This document shows positions 23,012 to 31,472 of a DNA stretch of 32,990 nt, piece after piece. Source of the DNA: Tepidiphilus sp. J10 (GTDB lineage: Bacteria; Pseudomonadota; Gammaproteobacteria; Burkholderiales; Thiobacillaceae); contig CAMDGQ010000041.1 of assembly GCA_945897955.1 (NCBI GenBank), positions 1-32,990 on the forward strand. The letters run 5' to 3'. Made by a program: the position numbers and the translations under genes. The notes under the pieces were generated by a model. It worked only from the letters and a program-made list of their open reading frames with translations. It had not been told where the DNA came from and did no database searches. Each line of letters opens with the position of its first letter. The first letter of the stretch is position 1.

Positions 23012-25597
23012 ATGCAAGCGTGGGGAAAGTTACAGACCGAGAAAGAGAACGGTGCCGTTCTGGATCGCTTGTCTCTGGCTGACCACTGCGTTGACGTGGC
23101 CAGTGTGTTCCGGGAATTGTGTGACCTCCCCGCCATTCGGCGAAATCTGGACAGGGAGTCGGGTTTTTCGCTTACCGAAACCCAGTTGGACCGACTGGCC
23201 GTGTTCGCCCTGCTGCATGACCTGGGCAAATGCAACTGGGGTTTTCAGGCCAAATCCGACCCCAAAGCGAAGCACGTTGCCAGCCATATCCGCGAAGTCT
23301 CTCCGCTCTGTTTCCTCGAAGAGTTGCGCGAGCGCGCCGTTCAAGCCCTTGGCCTGGAAGAGGTGGCGGGCTGGTTCCATGAGCCCGAAATTGATTTGTT
23401 CCGCCTGCTTCTGGCTGCGGTCTCCCATCACGGCGAACCCGCTTTCAATTTCGAATTGGATGGTTCCATCGATGTCGACCGCTGGGCCGGTTATTGGCGG
23501 GAACATGACGGCTATGACCCTTTCGCGACCTTGGCTGAACTGGGCCAGGTAGCGAGAGCCGCTTTTCCCGCTGCGTTTCAGGGGCACACCGAGCTGCTGA
23601 TCCTCACCGCTGCCCTGGAACACCGTTTCGCCGGTCTGCTCATGTTGGCCGACTGGCTGGGCTCGCATCGGGAGGCGTTCTTCCCCTTTCATCAGGAAGG
23701 CAGTCGCATACCCTGGGCGCGGGCGCAGGCCCGCAAGGCACTGGCCGCCGTAGGACTGGACGTGCAGCAAGCCCGGCGCCACCTTGCGGCCGGTCTGCCA
23801 GCCTTTGGTCAGGTGTTCAACCTCCAGGCCGACCCCAAGCCGCTCCAGACGGAACTGGCCCGGGCCGACCTGCCGGCGCTGCTCATTGCCGAATCCGACA
23901 CCGGTTCCGGCAAGACCGAGGCGGCCCTCATGCATTTCCTGGCGCTGTTCGCCTCCGGGGAAGTCGATGGCCTTTATTTCGCCCTGCCGACGCGGGTCGC
24001 GGCACGGGAGCTCTACGGCCGGGTCCGGGCGGCCATGCGGCGAGTTTTCGGGGACGATTGCCCACCAGTTCTGCTTGCGGTTCCGGGCTATGCCCAGATA
24101 GACGGCGAACCAACCACCTGCCTGCCGGCGTCCACAGTGCTTTGGCACGAAACCGACCAGATCAAACGGGAAAGAGCCTGGTCGGCGGAACGACCCAAAC
24201 GCTTTCTCGCCGCGCCGGTGGCCGTGGGCACCATCGACCAGGCGCTGTTTTCCAGCATCCAGGTGCCCCATGCCCATTTGCGCGCCGCCTGTCTGGACCG
24301 TTCTCTCCTGGTGGTGGACGAGGTTCATAGCTCCGACGTGTACATGCGCTACCTGTGCCGGCGTCTCCTCGCCCGCCATCTGGCGGCCGGCGGCCGGGCG
24401 CTGCTGCTCTCCGCCACCCTCGGCAGCGCAGCCAGGGCGGAATACCTTTCGCCGGGCAGCCGACAGTCTGGCCCAGAGAACTACGATCTCGCCGCCAACC
24501 AGCCCTATCCCGCGCTGTGCGCGCCTGGCACGGCGCTACGCCACCTGCCCGACCCGGCGGCGCGGTCCAAACGGGTGAGCATTCAGCCTCTGGCCATCCT
24601 GGAAACGCCGGAAACCCTGTTGCCGGAATTACGTGCGGCCGTGGCGGCCGGTCGTCGGGTGATGCTGGTGCTCAACACCGTGGCCCGTGCCCTCTCATTG
24701 GCCCGACTGGCGGACGCGGACCCGGTGCTGGCGCCGGCCCTGTTTTCAGTGCAAGGCCAGGCCTGTCCCCACCACGGCCGCTATGCCCGCCCCGACCGGG
24801 AGTTACTGGACGCGGAAGTCAGTAAGCGCATGGGCAAGGACTCGGCTGGTGGCGCCCTCCTGCTCATCGGCACCCAGACTCTGGAACAAAGCCTGGACAT
24901 CGACGCCGACTGGCTCATCACCGATCTCTGCCCGATGGATGTGCTCCTGCAACGCATCGGCCGTCTGCACCGCCACGACCGGGGCGAGCGGCCGGCGGCG
25001 GTGTGCAGCGTCCTGCTGCCCGAGGAAACGGATTTCTCCATCTTCCTCAAGAAGAACGGGGAGATGGGACGCAGTGGTCTGGCCGGCTTCGGCTTCGTCT
25101 ATGAAGACCTGCGCATCCTGCAACTCACTCGGAACTGGGCCGCAGGCCAGCCGGAAATCGAAATCCCGCGGGACAACCGGCGCCTGGTGGAATCCGCCAC
25201 TCACCCGGAGCGGTTGGCTACTTTGGCCGGGGCGAAATGGGCGGCCCATGCCGGACGGTTGGAGGGCGGTGGCATGGCGAAGAACAAGGCTGCCCACGAC
25301 GCCCTGATCCCCGAAAAACACTTCGGCGACTTCCTGTTTCCCCGTGACCTTGAAGCCAATCTGACCACCCGTCTGGGCCTGAACGATCGAACCATTTCCC
25401 TGGGCGGCAGCTACCTCAGCCCCTTCGGAAAAGCCATCGAAGAGCTCAATTTACCCGGCCATCTCGCCAGGGGCCTGGCAGTCGATCAGGCTCATCTGGT
25501 GAGACTTGATGAGCGTAACCTGCTCATCCATGTCGGCACCCTGGTATTTCGCTATTCCCGTTTTGGACTGGAGAAACTCGATGAATCTGCTGCTTGA
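23012..25597 (+). CDS. cas3: Type I-E CRISPR-associated nuclease-helicase Cas3
   Basis: This gene encodes 861 residues. The start at 23012 has AGGGGGAC upstream; an in-frame ATG at 22961 lacks support. The N-terminal HD nuclease domain has His25, His69-Asp70 (LLHDLGKCNWGFQ) and HH near 145 (AVSHHGEP). The superfamily 2 helicase follows: motif I SDTGSGKTEAA (about 294), motif II VVDEVHSS (about 435), motif III LLLSATLG, and motif VI QRIGRLHRH (about 648). Cas3 is recruited by Cascade after target recognition and degrades the displaced DNA strand. HD-then-helicase order and the I-E gene set downstream fix the subtype. All key residues I can locate are present. It overlaps cas8e by 17 bases. Confidence 0.97.
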   Translation: MQAWGKLQTEKENGAVLDRLSLADHCVDVASVFRELCDLPAIRRNLDRESGFSLTETQLDRLAVFALLHDLGKCNWGFQAKSDPKAKHVASHIREVSPLCFLEELRERAVQALGLEEVAGWFHEPEIDLFRLLLAAVSHHGEPAFNFELDGSIDVDRWAGYWREHDGYDPFATLAELGQVARAAFPAAFQGHTELLILTAALEHRFAGLLMLADWLGSHREAFFPFHQEGSRIPWARAQARKALAAVGLDVQQARRHLAAGLPAFGQVFNLQADPKPLQTELARADLPALLIAESDTGSGKTEAALMHFLALFASGEVDGLYFALPTRVAARELYGRVRAAMRRVFGDDCPPVLLAVPGYAQIDGEPTTCLPASTVLWHETDQIKRERAWSAERPKRFLAAPVAVGTIDQALFSSIQVPHAHLRAACLDRSLLVVDEVHSSDVYMRYLCRRLLARHLAAGGRALLLSATLGSAARAEYLSPGSRQSGPENYDLAANQPYPALCAPGTALRHLPDPAARSKRVSIQPLAILETPETLLPELRAAVAAGRRVMLVLNTVARALSLARLADADPVLAPALFSVQGQACPHHGRYARPDRELLDAEVSKRMGKDSAGGALLLIGTQTLEQSLDIDADWLITDLCPMDVLLQRIGRLHRHDRGERPAAVCSVLLPEETDFSIFLKKNGEMGRSGLAGFGFVYEDLRILQLTRNWAAGQPEIEIPRDNRRLVESATHPERLATLAGAKWAAHAGRLEGGGMAKNKAAHDALIPEKHFGDFLFPRDLEANLTTRLGLNDRTISLGGSYLSPFGKAIEELNLPGHLARGLAVDQAHLVRLDERNLLIHVGTLVFRYSRFGLEKLDESAA

Positions 25598-27164
25598 TCC
25601 GCTGTTTCGCGTTCGCCTGCCGGAGCAGACGACCCGCGCCAGCCTGCCGGAACTTCTGGCCCTGCTGGGCGAGGACCGGGTGGACAGCCTGCCCGGCCTG
25701 CAACGCCATCAGGAGGACGCCTTCCACATCTTTCTCTGCTACCTGGCCGGCGCGGTGCTGGATCGCCAGGGCCGCGCCGAGCCGAGGCAATCCGCCGTGT
25801 TCTGGCTGGAGGGCATCCGCGCCCTCACTAATGCCGAAGGCTGCGACAACGACGACGCCTGGACCCTGGTGGTGGATGACCCGACCCGGCCCGCCTTCCT
25901 GCAAGCGCCGGCGCCTAGCCGGGAGGTATACATGCGGGAGTACGTGTTTGAGAGAAAAACCAACAAACCACGGAAAGCCAAAGCTACAACTCCTGCTGCT
26001 CTGGACGTACTACAGACAGCCAGGAACCACGATATAAAGGCCGCAAGGGGGTGGAGCGATGAACCGGAGGCCTGGTGTTATGCCTTGCTGACAATGCAGA
26101 CGATGACTGGCTATTCCGGACGAGGCAATCAAAGCATTTCAAGGATGAATGGCGGATATGGCAGCCGTCCTTGCGTGGGTTGGCAGGAGCATAGGCGCGC
26201 GGGTACCCGTTTTCTGAGAGACACAGCGGTTCTCCTTTCCCATCGCTCAACCTGGCTTGAGCAGCCTTACCCGTACCGGAACGTTGGCAAAGTGTTGCTC
26301 TGGCTTCAGGCTTGGGATGGGGAAGTTCCTTTGCCTCTTTCAACCCTTGATCCCTTCTATCTGGAAATTGCCAGACGAATCCGGCTGATTTCTACCCAAG
26401 ATGGTTATCGAGCCCTGGCGGCAACAGCTTCTTCGCCCAGAATTGCTGCAAAGGATCAGAAGGGAAATTTGGGCGACCCCTGGATCCCCATCAACATAGA
26501 GAAAGGTAGCGCTTTAACTGTCCAAGGTACTGGTTTGACCCCCAAACTACTGCGCGAATTGCTGTTTCCTGATGGGGTATACAACCCTGCTGTAATGCAG
26601 GATGTTTCAGCAGGGCAGGGCGCTGGCTGGTTGTCTGCTTCGGTGCTGGTGGGTGGGGATTGCACCACGGACGGCTTTCACGAAGCCGCCATCCGGATAC
26701 CGGAAAAAATCCGGCCGGTGGTGTTCGGCAAGAGCCCTGCACGGGATCGTTTGGCCGGATTGTCAAAACAGGGCCTGGAGACCGCTGCGAGGATTCAATA
26801 CAAGGCGCTCCGCCCAGCATTGTTTGCCCTGATGGAAGGCGGCCCCGATTCCATCCACCCAGACAAGACCGAAATCAGTCATTGGGTGGATAAGGCCGCC
26901 GGCGCCTACAGCCGGCACTGGAACCCCCTCTACTTCGACTGGCTCTGGTCAACCCTGGACCAGCCCGACGATGCCGCCGCGCTGAAACCCTGGTTCGAGC
27001 AACTGCGGAAACTGGCGGAAACCACCCTGGAGCAAGCCTTCGACCGGGTGCCGCTGCGCAGCGGGCGCAATTACCGGGGGAAAACCCGTGCGCGCGGCAT
27101 GTTCTACGGTTCCCTGCACAAACATTTCAAGGACTACATGGAGGCAAATCATGAACCCGTCTGA
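25581..27164 (+). CDS. cas8e: Cascade large subunit Cas8e (Cse1/CasA)
   Basis: This gene encodes 527 residues starting MNLLLDPLFRVRLPE, the usual Cse1 opening, with GGAG seven bases before the ATG. Family landmarks include RHQEDAFHIFLCYL, the region MTGYSGRGNQSISRMNGGYGSRP (part of the L1/PAM-facing region in Cse1) and the C-terminal four-helix bundle ending GSLHKHFKDYM. Cse1 reads the PAM and recruits Cas3. The segment from about 25920 to 26690 is visibly less GC rich than the ends of the gene and than the other cas genes (one 60-base line counted about 48% against 75% in cas11), so the middle may have been exchanged. The frame is intact. It overlaps cas11 by 14 bases. Confidence 0.93.
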   Translation: MNLLLDPLFRVRLPEQTTRASLPELLALLGEDRVDSLPGLQRHQEDAFHIFLCYLAGAVLDRQGRAEPRQSAVFWLEGIRALTNAEGCDNDDAWTLVVDDPTRPAFLQAPAPSREVYMREYVFERKTNKPRKAKATTPAALDVLQTARNHDIKAARGWSDEPEAWCYALLTMQTMTGYSGRGNQSISRMNGGYGSRPCVGWQEHRRAGTRFLRDTAVLLSHRSTWLEQPYPYRNVGKVLLWLQAWDGEVPLPLSTLDPFYLEIARRIRLISTQDGYRALAATASSPRIAAKDQKGNLGDPWIPINIEKGSALTVQGTGLTPKLLRELLFPDGVYNPAVMQDVSAGQGAGWLSASVLVGGDCTTDGFHEAAIRIPEKIRPVVFGKSPARDRLAGLSKQGLETAARIQYKALRPALFALMEGGPDSIHPDKTEISHWVDKAAGAYSRHWNPLYFDWLWSTLDQPDDAAALKPWFEQLRKLAETTLEQAFDRVPLRSGRNYRGKTRARGMFYGSLHKHFKDYMEANHEPV

Positions 27165-27651
27165 ACCCCGTGGGCCGGCGGCCCAGGTGCCCGCTTTGGC
27201 GCGAGCCCTGGCCGATCCGCACTTTTCCAACGGCGAGCGCGCAGCGCTCAAGCGCATGGGACTGGACGGCCCCGCGCCCTTGGCCCTGCACCGCTTCATC
27301 CTGCGCCAGGTGGACGAAGGCTGGCAGGGCGAACACTGGACGCCGCGCTGGCGCGCCCTCGTCTGCGCCCTGGCCATCCAGCGGGACGGCGGCTTCGACC
27401 CTTCCCGGCCCTGGGGACAGGCCCTGGCCGAGGCGCGCTTCGCCGAAAGCCGGCTGGAACGGCTGCTGGCCGCACAAGGCGACACCTTGTATACCCTTGC
27501 CCTGCGCGCCGCTCGCCAACTGGCGGCCAAAGGCCTGGCCTGTGATTGGCGGCAAATGGCCGATCTGGTTTTTGCCTCCGACCCGGAAATCCGCGAACGC
27601 ATCAACACCCGTATCGCCCGCGACTATTACCGCAACCTCAAGAAGGATTGA
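27151..27651 (+). CDS. cas11: Cascade small subunit Cas11 (Cse2/CasB)
   Basis: This all-helical protein (166 residues) starts at 27151, inside the end of cas8e, with GGAGG six bases upstream. Family-like features are the N-terminal helix with LKRMG, the RW-x-LVCALAIQ segment, the LAEARFAESRLERLLAA helix and the C-terminal RDYYRN. Two copies normally line the belly of Cascade and stabilise the crRNA-DNA hybrid. Position between cas8e and cas7 fits the I-E order. The gene is very GC rich. Confidence 0.92.
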   Translation: MNPSEPRGPAAQVPALARALADPHFSNGERAALKRMGLDGPAPLALHRFILRQVDEGWQGEHWTPRWRALVCALAIQRDGGFDPSRPWGQALAEARFAESRLERLLAAQGDTLYTLALRAARQLAAKGLACDWRQMADLVFASDPEIRERINTRIARDYYRNLKKD

Positions 27652-27655
27652 CGCC

Positions 27656-28810
27656 ATGTTCCTGCAAATTCACACCCTGACTTCCTTTGCCGCCGCCCTG
27701 CTCAACCGCGACGACGCCGGCCTCGCCAAACGCATCCCCTTCGGCAACGCCGAGCGTATGCGGGTGTCTTCGCAGTGCCTGAAAAAACATTGGCGGGATG
27801 ATTTCCATCGCAACCTCGATTTGCCCGGCGGCATCCGCTCACGCATGTTTTTCGAGCGGGAAATCCTGGCCCGGGTGCTGGAGGCCGGCGTTACGGAGGA
27901 AACCGCCCGCAAGCTGACCGAAGCCCTGCTCAAACGCCTGGTCCAGGGCGGGCAGGACAAGGACAACCCCCTGCGCTTGAAGCAACCGGTACTGTTCGGC
28001 AAGCCCGAAGCGGATTACCTAGTACGACTCATCAGCGAATGCGCCGCCAGCGATGCCGATCCGGTGAAGTTGCTCGACGAGCGGCTGAAAGCCGAAAAGG
28101 GCAATTTGCAGGCCATGTGGAAAGCGGCCGGTGTCGATCTGGTATCCGGCGTGGAGGGCGCCATGTTTGGCCGCTTCGTCACCTCCGACATCCTGGCCCG
28201 CACCGATGCCGCCGTGCATGTCGCCCATGCCTTCACCGTCCACCCGCTATCCACAGAAGTGGATTACTTCACTGTGGTGGATGACCTAAAAGAGGCGGAC
28301 GAGGATGCCGGCGCCGCCCACGCCGGTGACATGGAACTCGGCGCCGGGCTGTTCTACGGCTATGTGGTGGTCGATGTGCCTTTGCTGGTCTCCAACCTGT
28401 GTGGCTGCGACCCGGCGAAATGGCAAGCACAACCGAAGGAAGCCCTGAGCGATGCCCGCGATGTGCTGGAACGCCTGGTGCAAGCCATCGCCACAGTCAG
28501 CCCCGGCGCAAAGCTGGGCGCTACCGCCCCCTATGCTCGCGCCGAACTGGTGCTGCTGGAAACCGGCACCGCCCAGCCCCGCACCCTGGCCAATGCCTAT
28601 CTTCAAGCGTTGAAGCCCAAGGGCAATCCGCTGCAACAGGCGGTGGATGCACTGGGCCAGCATCTCGGCGCCCTGGACCAGATGTACGGCCGCGATGAAC
28701 AGCGCTTCGTCGCCTCCACCCAGGACACCGCCAGCCTCGCGGACATCCCCCGCGCGCCGGTGAAGGACAGTGTCAAAGCCGCTCTGGACGGATTGTTCGG
28801 AGACGCCTGA
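27656..28810 (+). CDS. cas7e: Cascade backbone subunit Cas7e (Cse4/CasC)
   Basis: This gene encodes 384 residues from the ATG at 27656, four bases after the cas11 stop, with AAGGA upstream. The opening IHTLTSFAAALLNRDDAGLAKRI and the next FGNAERMRVSSQCLKKHWR are the Cas7e signature (LNRDD…G…RxRVSSQ-K). Six copies form the crRNA-binding backbone of Cascade in the family. An open frame extends far upstream but overlaps cas11 and is not coding. The stop overlaps the cas5 start by one base (TGATG). Confidence 0.95.
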   Translation: MFLQIHTLTSFAAALLNRDDAGLAKRIPFGNAERMRVSSQCLKKHWRDDFHRNLDLPGGIRSRMFFEREILARVLEAGVTEETARKLTEALLKRLVQGGQDKDNPLRLKQPVLFGKPEADYLVRLISECAASDADPVKLLDERLKAEKGNLQAMWKAAGVDLVSGVEGAMFGRFVTSDILARTDAAVHVAHAFTVHPLSTEVDYFTVVDDLKEADEDAGAAHAGDMELGAGLFYGYVVVDVPLLVSNLCGCDPAKWQAQPKEALSDARDVLERLVQAIATVSPGAKLGATAPYARAELVLLETGTAQPRTLANAYLQALKPKGNPLQQAVDALGQHLGALDQMYGRDEQRFVASTQDTASLADIPRAPVKDSVKAALDGLFGDA

Positions 28811-29544
28811 TGGACGCCCTGATCCTGCGCTTCGACGCGCCGCTGATGAGCTTCGGCGGCGTCATGGTGGACCAACACAACGTCACCGACCGCTTCCCCG
28901 GTCTTTCCCTGTTCGCCGGCCTGCTGGCCAATGCCCTGGGTTGGCGCCACCAGGACTTTGAACGCATCGGCCGCCTGCAAGATCGCCTCCTCGTCGCCTG
29001 CCGTTGGGACATCCTGGGGGAGGCCATCGAGGACTACCACACGGTGGACCTGGGCCAGCCCAAGATGCGCGAAAAGGGCTGGACCACACGGGGAGAACCG
29101 GAACACCGCGACGGCGGCCCTGATGCCAAATTCGGCACCCATCAGCGCTATCGCCACTACTGGGCCAACGGCGTGCTGACTTCCGCTCTGGCGGTGGGCG
29201 ACGCCGACGAAACCCCGACCCTGGCGGAACTGGGAGCCGCCCTGCGCCGACCCGCTCGACCGCTGTTTCTCGGGCGCAAGACCTGCCTGCCCAGCGCCCC
29301 CGTTCTGATTGGCCGCCAGGCCGGCGCCGACGTGTTGGCCATCCTGCAAGCCGTGCCCCGCGCCATCTGCCCGCAGCGCCCGGCGACAGCCTCGATGCCG
29401 GCGCGCTGGCCCGCCGACCTAGGCCAGGCACAGGAGGCGCAAATCCACCCCGTCTATGACCAGCGCGACTGGAAGAACCAATGGCACGCCGGCAGCCGCC
29501 AGGTCGCCGAAGGGCCGCTTGTGGAGATGCCGCCATGTTCATGA
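28810..29544 (+). CDS. cas5e: Cascade subunit Cas5e (CasD)
   Basis: This gene encodes 244 residues. The start MDALILRFDAPLMSFGG is the RAMP-type first strand of Cas5e, followed by RFPGLSLFAGLLANALGW (glycine/hydrophobic helix) and a central segment KFGTHQRYRHYWANG. The C-terminus RQVAEGPLVEMPPC is typical. Cas5e caps the 5' handle of the crRNA in Cascade. It starts in the cas7e stop codon and ends ten bases inside cas6e, so translation is coupled on both sides. Confidence 0.94.
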   Translation: MDALILRFDAPLMSFGGVMVDQHNVTDRFPGLSLFAGLLANALGWRHQDFERIGRLQDRLLVACRWDILGEAIEDYHTVDLGQPKMREKGWTTRGEPEHRDGGPDAKFGTHQRYRHYWANGVLTSALAVGDADETPTLAELGAALRRPARPLFLGRKTCLPSAPVLIGRQAGADVLAILQAVPRAICPQRPATASMPARWPADLGQAQEAQIHPVYDQRDWKNQWHAGSRQVAEGPLVEMPPCS

Positions 29545-30272
29545 TCGACCTGCCCCTGGATGCCGCCGCCCTGACCCGCTTCGCCTGGCGCCAGGGCCAT
29601 GCCGGCGGCCGCAACCCGAGCGACGAGGATTTCGGCTACGCCGCCCACGCCTGGCTCGCCGCCACGCTGGGAGAACAGGCGCCACGACCGTTCCGCCTCA
29701 TGGAAACCCGCGCCGGCCTGCGCCTGCTGGGTTATGCCGAAACCGACATGGCTGCACTGGCGCAACGGGCACAGGATTTCGCCTTGCCGGACGCCCTTGC
29801 GGTCTGCGACTGGTCCGCCGCCGCCGGCAAGGCCATGCCCGCCACCTGGACCGCTGGGCGGCGTCTGGGCTTCGAGGTACGGGCTTGCCCCATCCTTCGC
29901 GGCGAACGGGAACGGGATGCCTTCCTGGTGGAAGTGGATCAGGCCAAGGCCGCTGGCCGGGAGCCCGCCAGCCGCACTCAGGTCTATGTCCACTGGCTCC
30001 AAAGTCAGCTTGAACGGGACGGCGCCGCTCAGGCTGTCGCCGAAACCCTGAACGTCATCGGCTTTCGCCGCGTGCTGGCGCTACGCCAATCCCGCTCCGG
30101 CCAGGGCCAGCGGCGCCAGGGTGTGGAGCGACCGGATGCCCTGATGTCCGGCGAACTGCTGGTGGGCAACCCGGATGCCTTCGCCCGACTGCTGGCGCGC
30201 GGCATCGGCCGGCATCGTGCCTTCGGCTTCGGCATGTTGCTGCTACGCCCGCCAGGCAGAGGAGCGGCCTGA
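29535..30272 (+). CDS. cas6e: CRISPR RNA endonuclease Cas6e (CasE)
   Basis: This gene encodes 245 residues from the ATG at 29535, with GGAG upstream. It has two RAMP domains; His22 in FAWRQGHAGG is at the position of the catalytic His of Cas6e, and the C-terminal glycine-rich loop GIGRHRAFGFGMLLL is the family signature. Cas6e cuts the repeat RNA at the base of its hairpin and stays bound to the 3' end. The repeats of the adjacent array have a strong GC stem suited to this enzyme. It overlaps cas5e by ten bases and precedes cas1 by one base. Confidence 0.94.
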   Translation: MFMIDLPLDAAALTRFAWRQGHAGGRNPSDEDFGYAAHAWLAATLGEQAPRPFRLMETRAGLRLLGYAETDMAALAQRAQDFALPDALAVCDWSAAAGKAMPATWTAGRRLGFEVRACPILRGERERDAFLVEVDQAKAAGREPASRTQVYVHWLQSQLERDGAAQAVAETLNVIGFRRVLALRQSRSGQGQRRQGVERPDALMSGELLVGNPDAFARLLARGIGRHRAFGFGMLLLRPPGRGAA

Positions 30273-30273
30273 C

Positions 30274-31173
30274 ATGGCCGGCCTGCTCGTCGGCCGCCTG
30301 GGCCTGGCCGATGCGCGCATTCCCCATGTGGATCGCCACGGCCTCATCTGGCTTTCCCGTGGCCGCTTGTTTGTCGAGGATGGCACCCTGCGTTTCATCT
30401 GCACCGAATCGGCCGAACTGGAACCCGGCGATTACGCCATTCCTTACCAGAATGTGTCCCTGATCCTGCTCGGTCCCGGCTCCACCGTCAGCCACGACGC
30501 CCTGCGCATCCTGGCCAGGCATGGCACCCTGCTTGCCGCCGTGGGTGAGGGCGGCACCAAGTTCTATACCGCGCCGCCGATGGGCCAGGGGCATAGCGAA
30601 GTAGCCCGCGCTCAGGCTCGTCTGTGGGCAGATGAGAAAGTCCGGCTGGACACCGCGCGCAGGATGTATGCCTTTCGCTTCGGCAAAATCCTGCCGCACC
30701 GCGACATCTCCGTGCTGCGTGGCATCGAAGGTGCCCGCATGAAGGAAACCTACCGCATCCAGGCCGACCGCTACCACCTGCCCTGGGAAGGCCGCCGCTA
30801 CGACAGAAGCCAGCCGGAAGGCGCGGACATTCCCAACCAGGCCATCAACCACGCAGCCACTTTCGTCGAATGCGCCGCCGATGTAGCCGTCGCCGCCGTC
30901 GGCGCTCTGCCGCCTCTGGGGTTCATCCATGAAGACTCCAGCAACGCCTTCACCCTCGACATCGCCGACCTCTACCGGGCCGAAGTCACCATCCCGCTCG
31001 CTTTCCGGGTGGCGCGCCAGGCCCTGGACAATGCGGGTTTGAACCTGGAGCGGACACTGCGCAAGGAAGCGGCCGTAGAGTTCCGGCGCGGCAAGCTCAT
31101 CCCGAAGATGATCGACCGAATCAAGGAGCTGCTCGGTGTCCATGACGCTGGTGGTGACCCGCAACGTAAGTAA
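30274..31173 (+). CDS. cas1: CRISPR integrase Cas1 (type I-E)
   Basis: This gene encodes 299 residues from the ATG at 30274, with GAGGAG upstream. The N-terminal beta domain is followed by the helical catalytic domain. Metal ligands Glu152 (RGIEGARMK), His219 (GFIHEDS) and Asp232 (LDIADLYR) are all present. Their spacing (67 and 13 residues) is exactly that of E141/H208/D221 in the E. coli protein. Cas1 with Cas2 captures and integrates new spacers. The last 38 bases overlap cas2. All visible features suggest an active adaptation module. Confidence 0.97.
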   Translation: MAGLLVGRLGLADARIPHVDRHGLIWLSRGRLFVEDGTLRFICTESAELEPGDYAIPYQNVSLILLGPGSTVSHDALRILARHGTLLAAVGEGGTKFYTAPPMGQGHSEVARAQARLWADEKVRLDTARRMYAFRFGKILPHRDISVLRGIEGARMKETYRIQADRYHLPWEGRRYDRSQPEGADIPNQAINHAATFVECAADVAVAAVGALPPLGFIHEDSSNAFTLDIADLYRAEVTIPLAFRVARQALDNAGLNLERTLRKEAAVEFRRGKLIPKMIDRIKELLGVHDAGGDPQRK

Positions 31174-31438
31174 CCGAGTGCGGGGCTTTCTCTCCTCGTC
31201 CCTGCTTGAACTGGCGCCAGGCGTCTACAGTGCGCCGCACATTTCCCCGGCGGTTCGGGAACGGATCTGGGCTGTATTGGCGGACTGGTTCTTCCAGGAA
31301 AAGGAAGCGTCAGTCGTAATGGTGTGGGCTGACAACACTGTGCCGTGTGGGCAATCTGTGCGCACCTTAGGTGTTCCGCCTGTCGATGTCGTTTCGGTGG
31401 ATGGTCTCCTAGCCACCTTTAGATCAAGTGCTCCTTAA
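31136..31438 (+). CDS. cas2: Type I-E Cas2 (Cas2e)
   Basis: This gene encodes 100 residues using a GTG start at 31136. GTG is preferred because AAGGAG lies seven bases upstream and the product then begins MSMTLVVTRNV, matching the MSMLVVVTENV start of the E. coli protein; an ATG at 31142 is the alternative. The core LLELAPGVYSAPHISPAVRERIW and VVMVWADNT are typical of Cas2e. It is the structural partner of Cas1 in the integrase. It ends only 34 bp before the first repeat. Confidence 0.95.
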   Translation: MSMTLVVTRNVSNRVRGFLSSSLLELAPGVYSAPHISPAVRERIWAVLADWFFQEKEASVVMVWADNTVPCGQSVRTLGVPPVDVVSVDGLLATFRSSAP

Positions 31439-31472
31439 TAATTCGATATAGTTCAATCAGTTATGAACTAGA
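31439..31472 (+). promoter_or_regulatory. Very short CRISPR leader
   Basis: This AT-rich stretch lies between the cas2 stop and the first repeat. It contains a 7-bp dyad, TAGTTCA (31449-31455) and TGAACTA (31464-31470). Its repeat-proximal end GTTATGAACTAGA resembles GTTATGTTTAGA at the same place in the E. coli I-E leader. A half-match to IHF (AATCAG) is present, but no full site. Functional leader sequence may extend into cas2. Confidence 0.6.

Noticed and set aside
31439-31472. Full IHF site in the CRISPR leader
   Set aside because: Only AATCAG fits; the TTR part of the consensus is missing at the right spacing.
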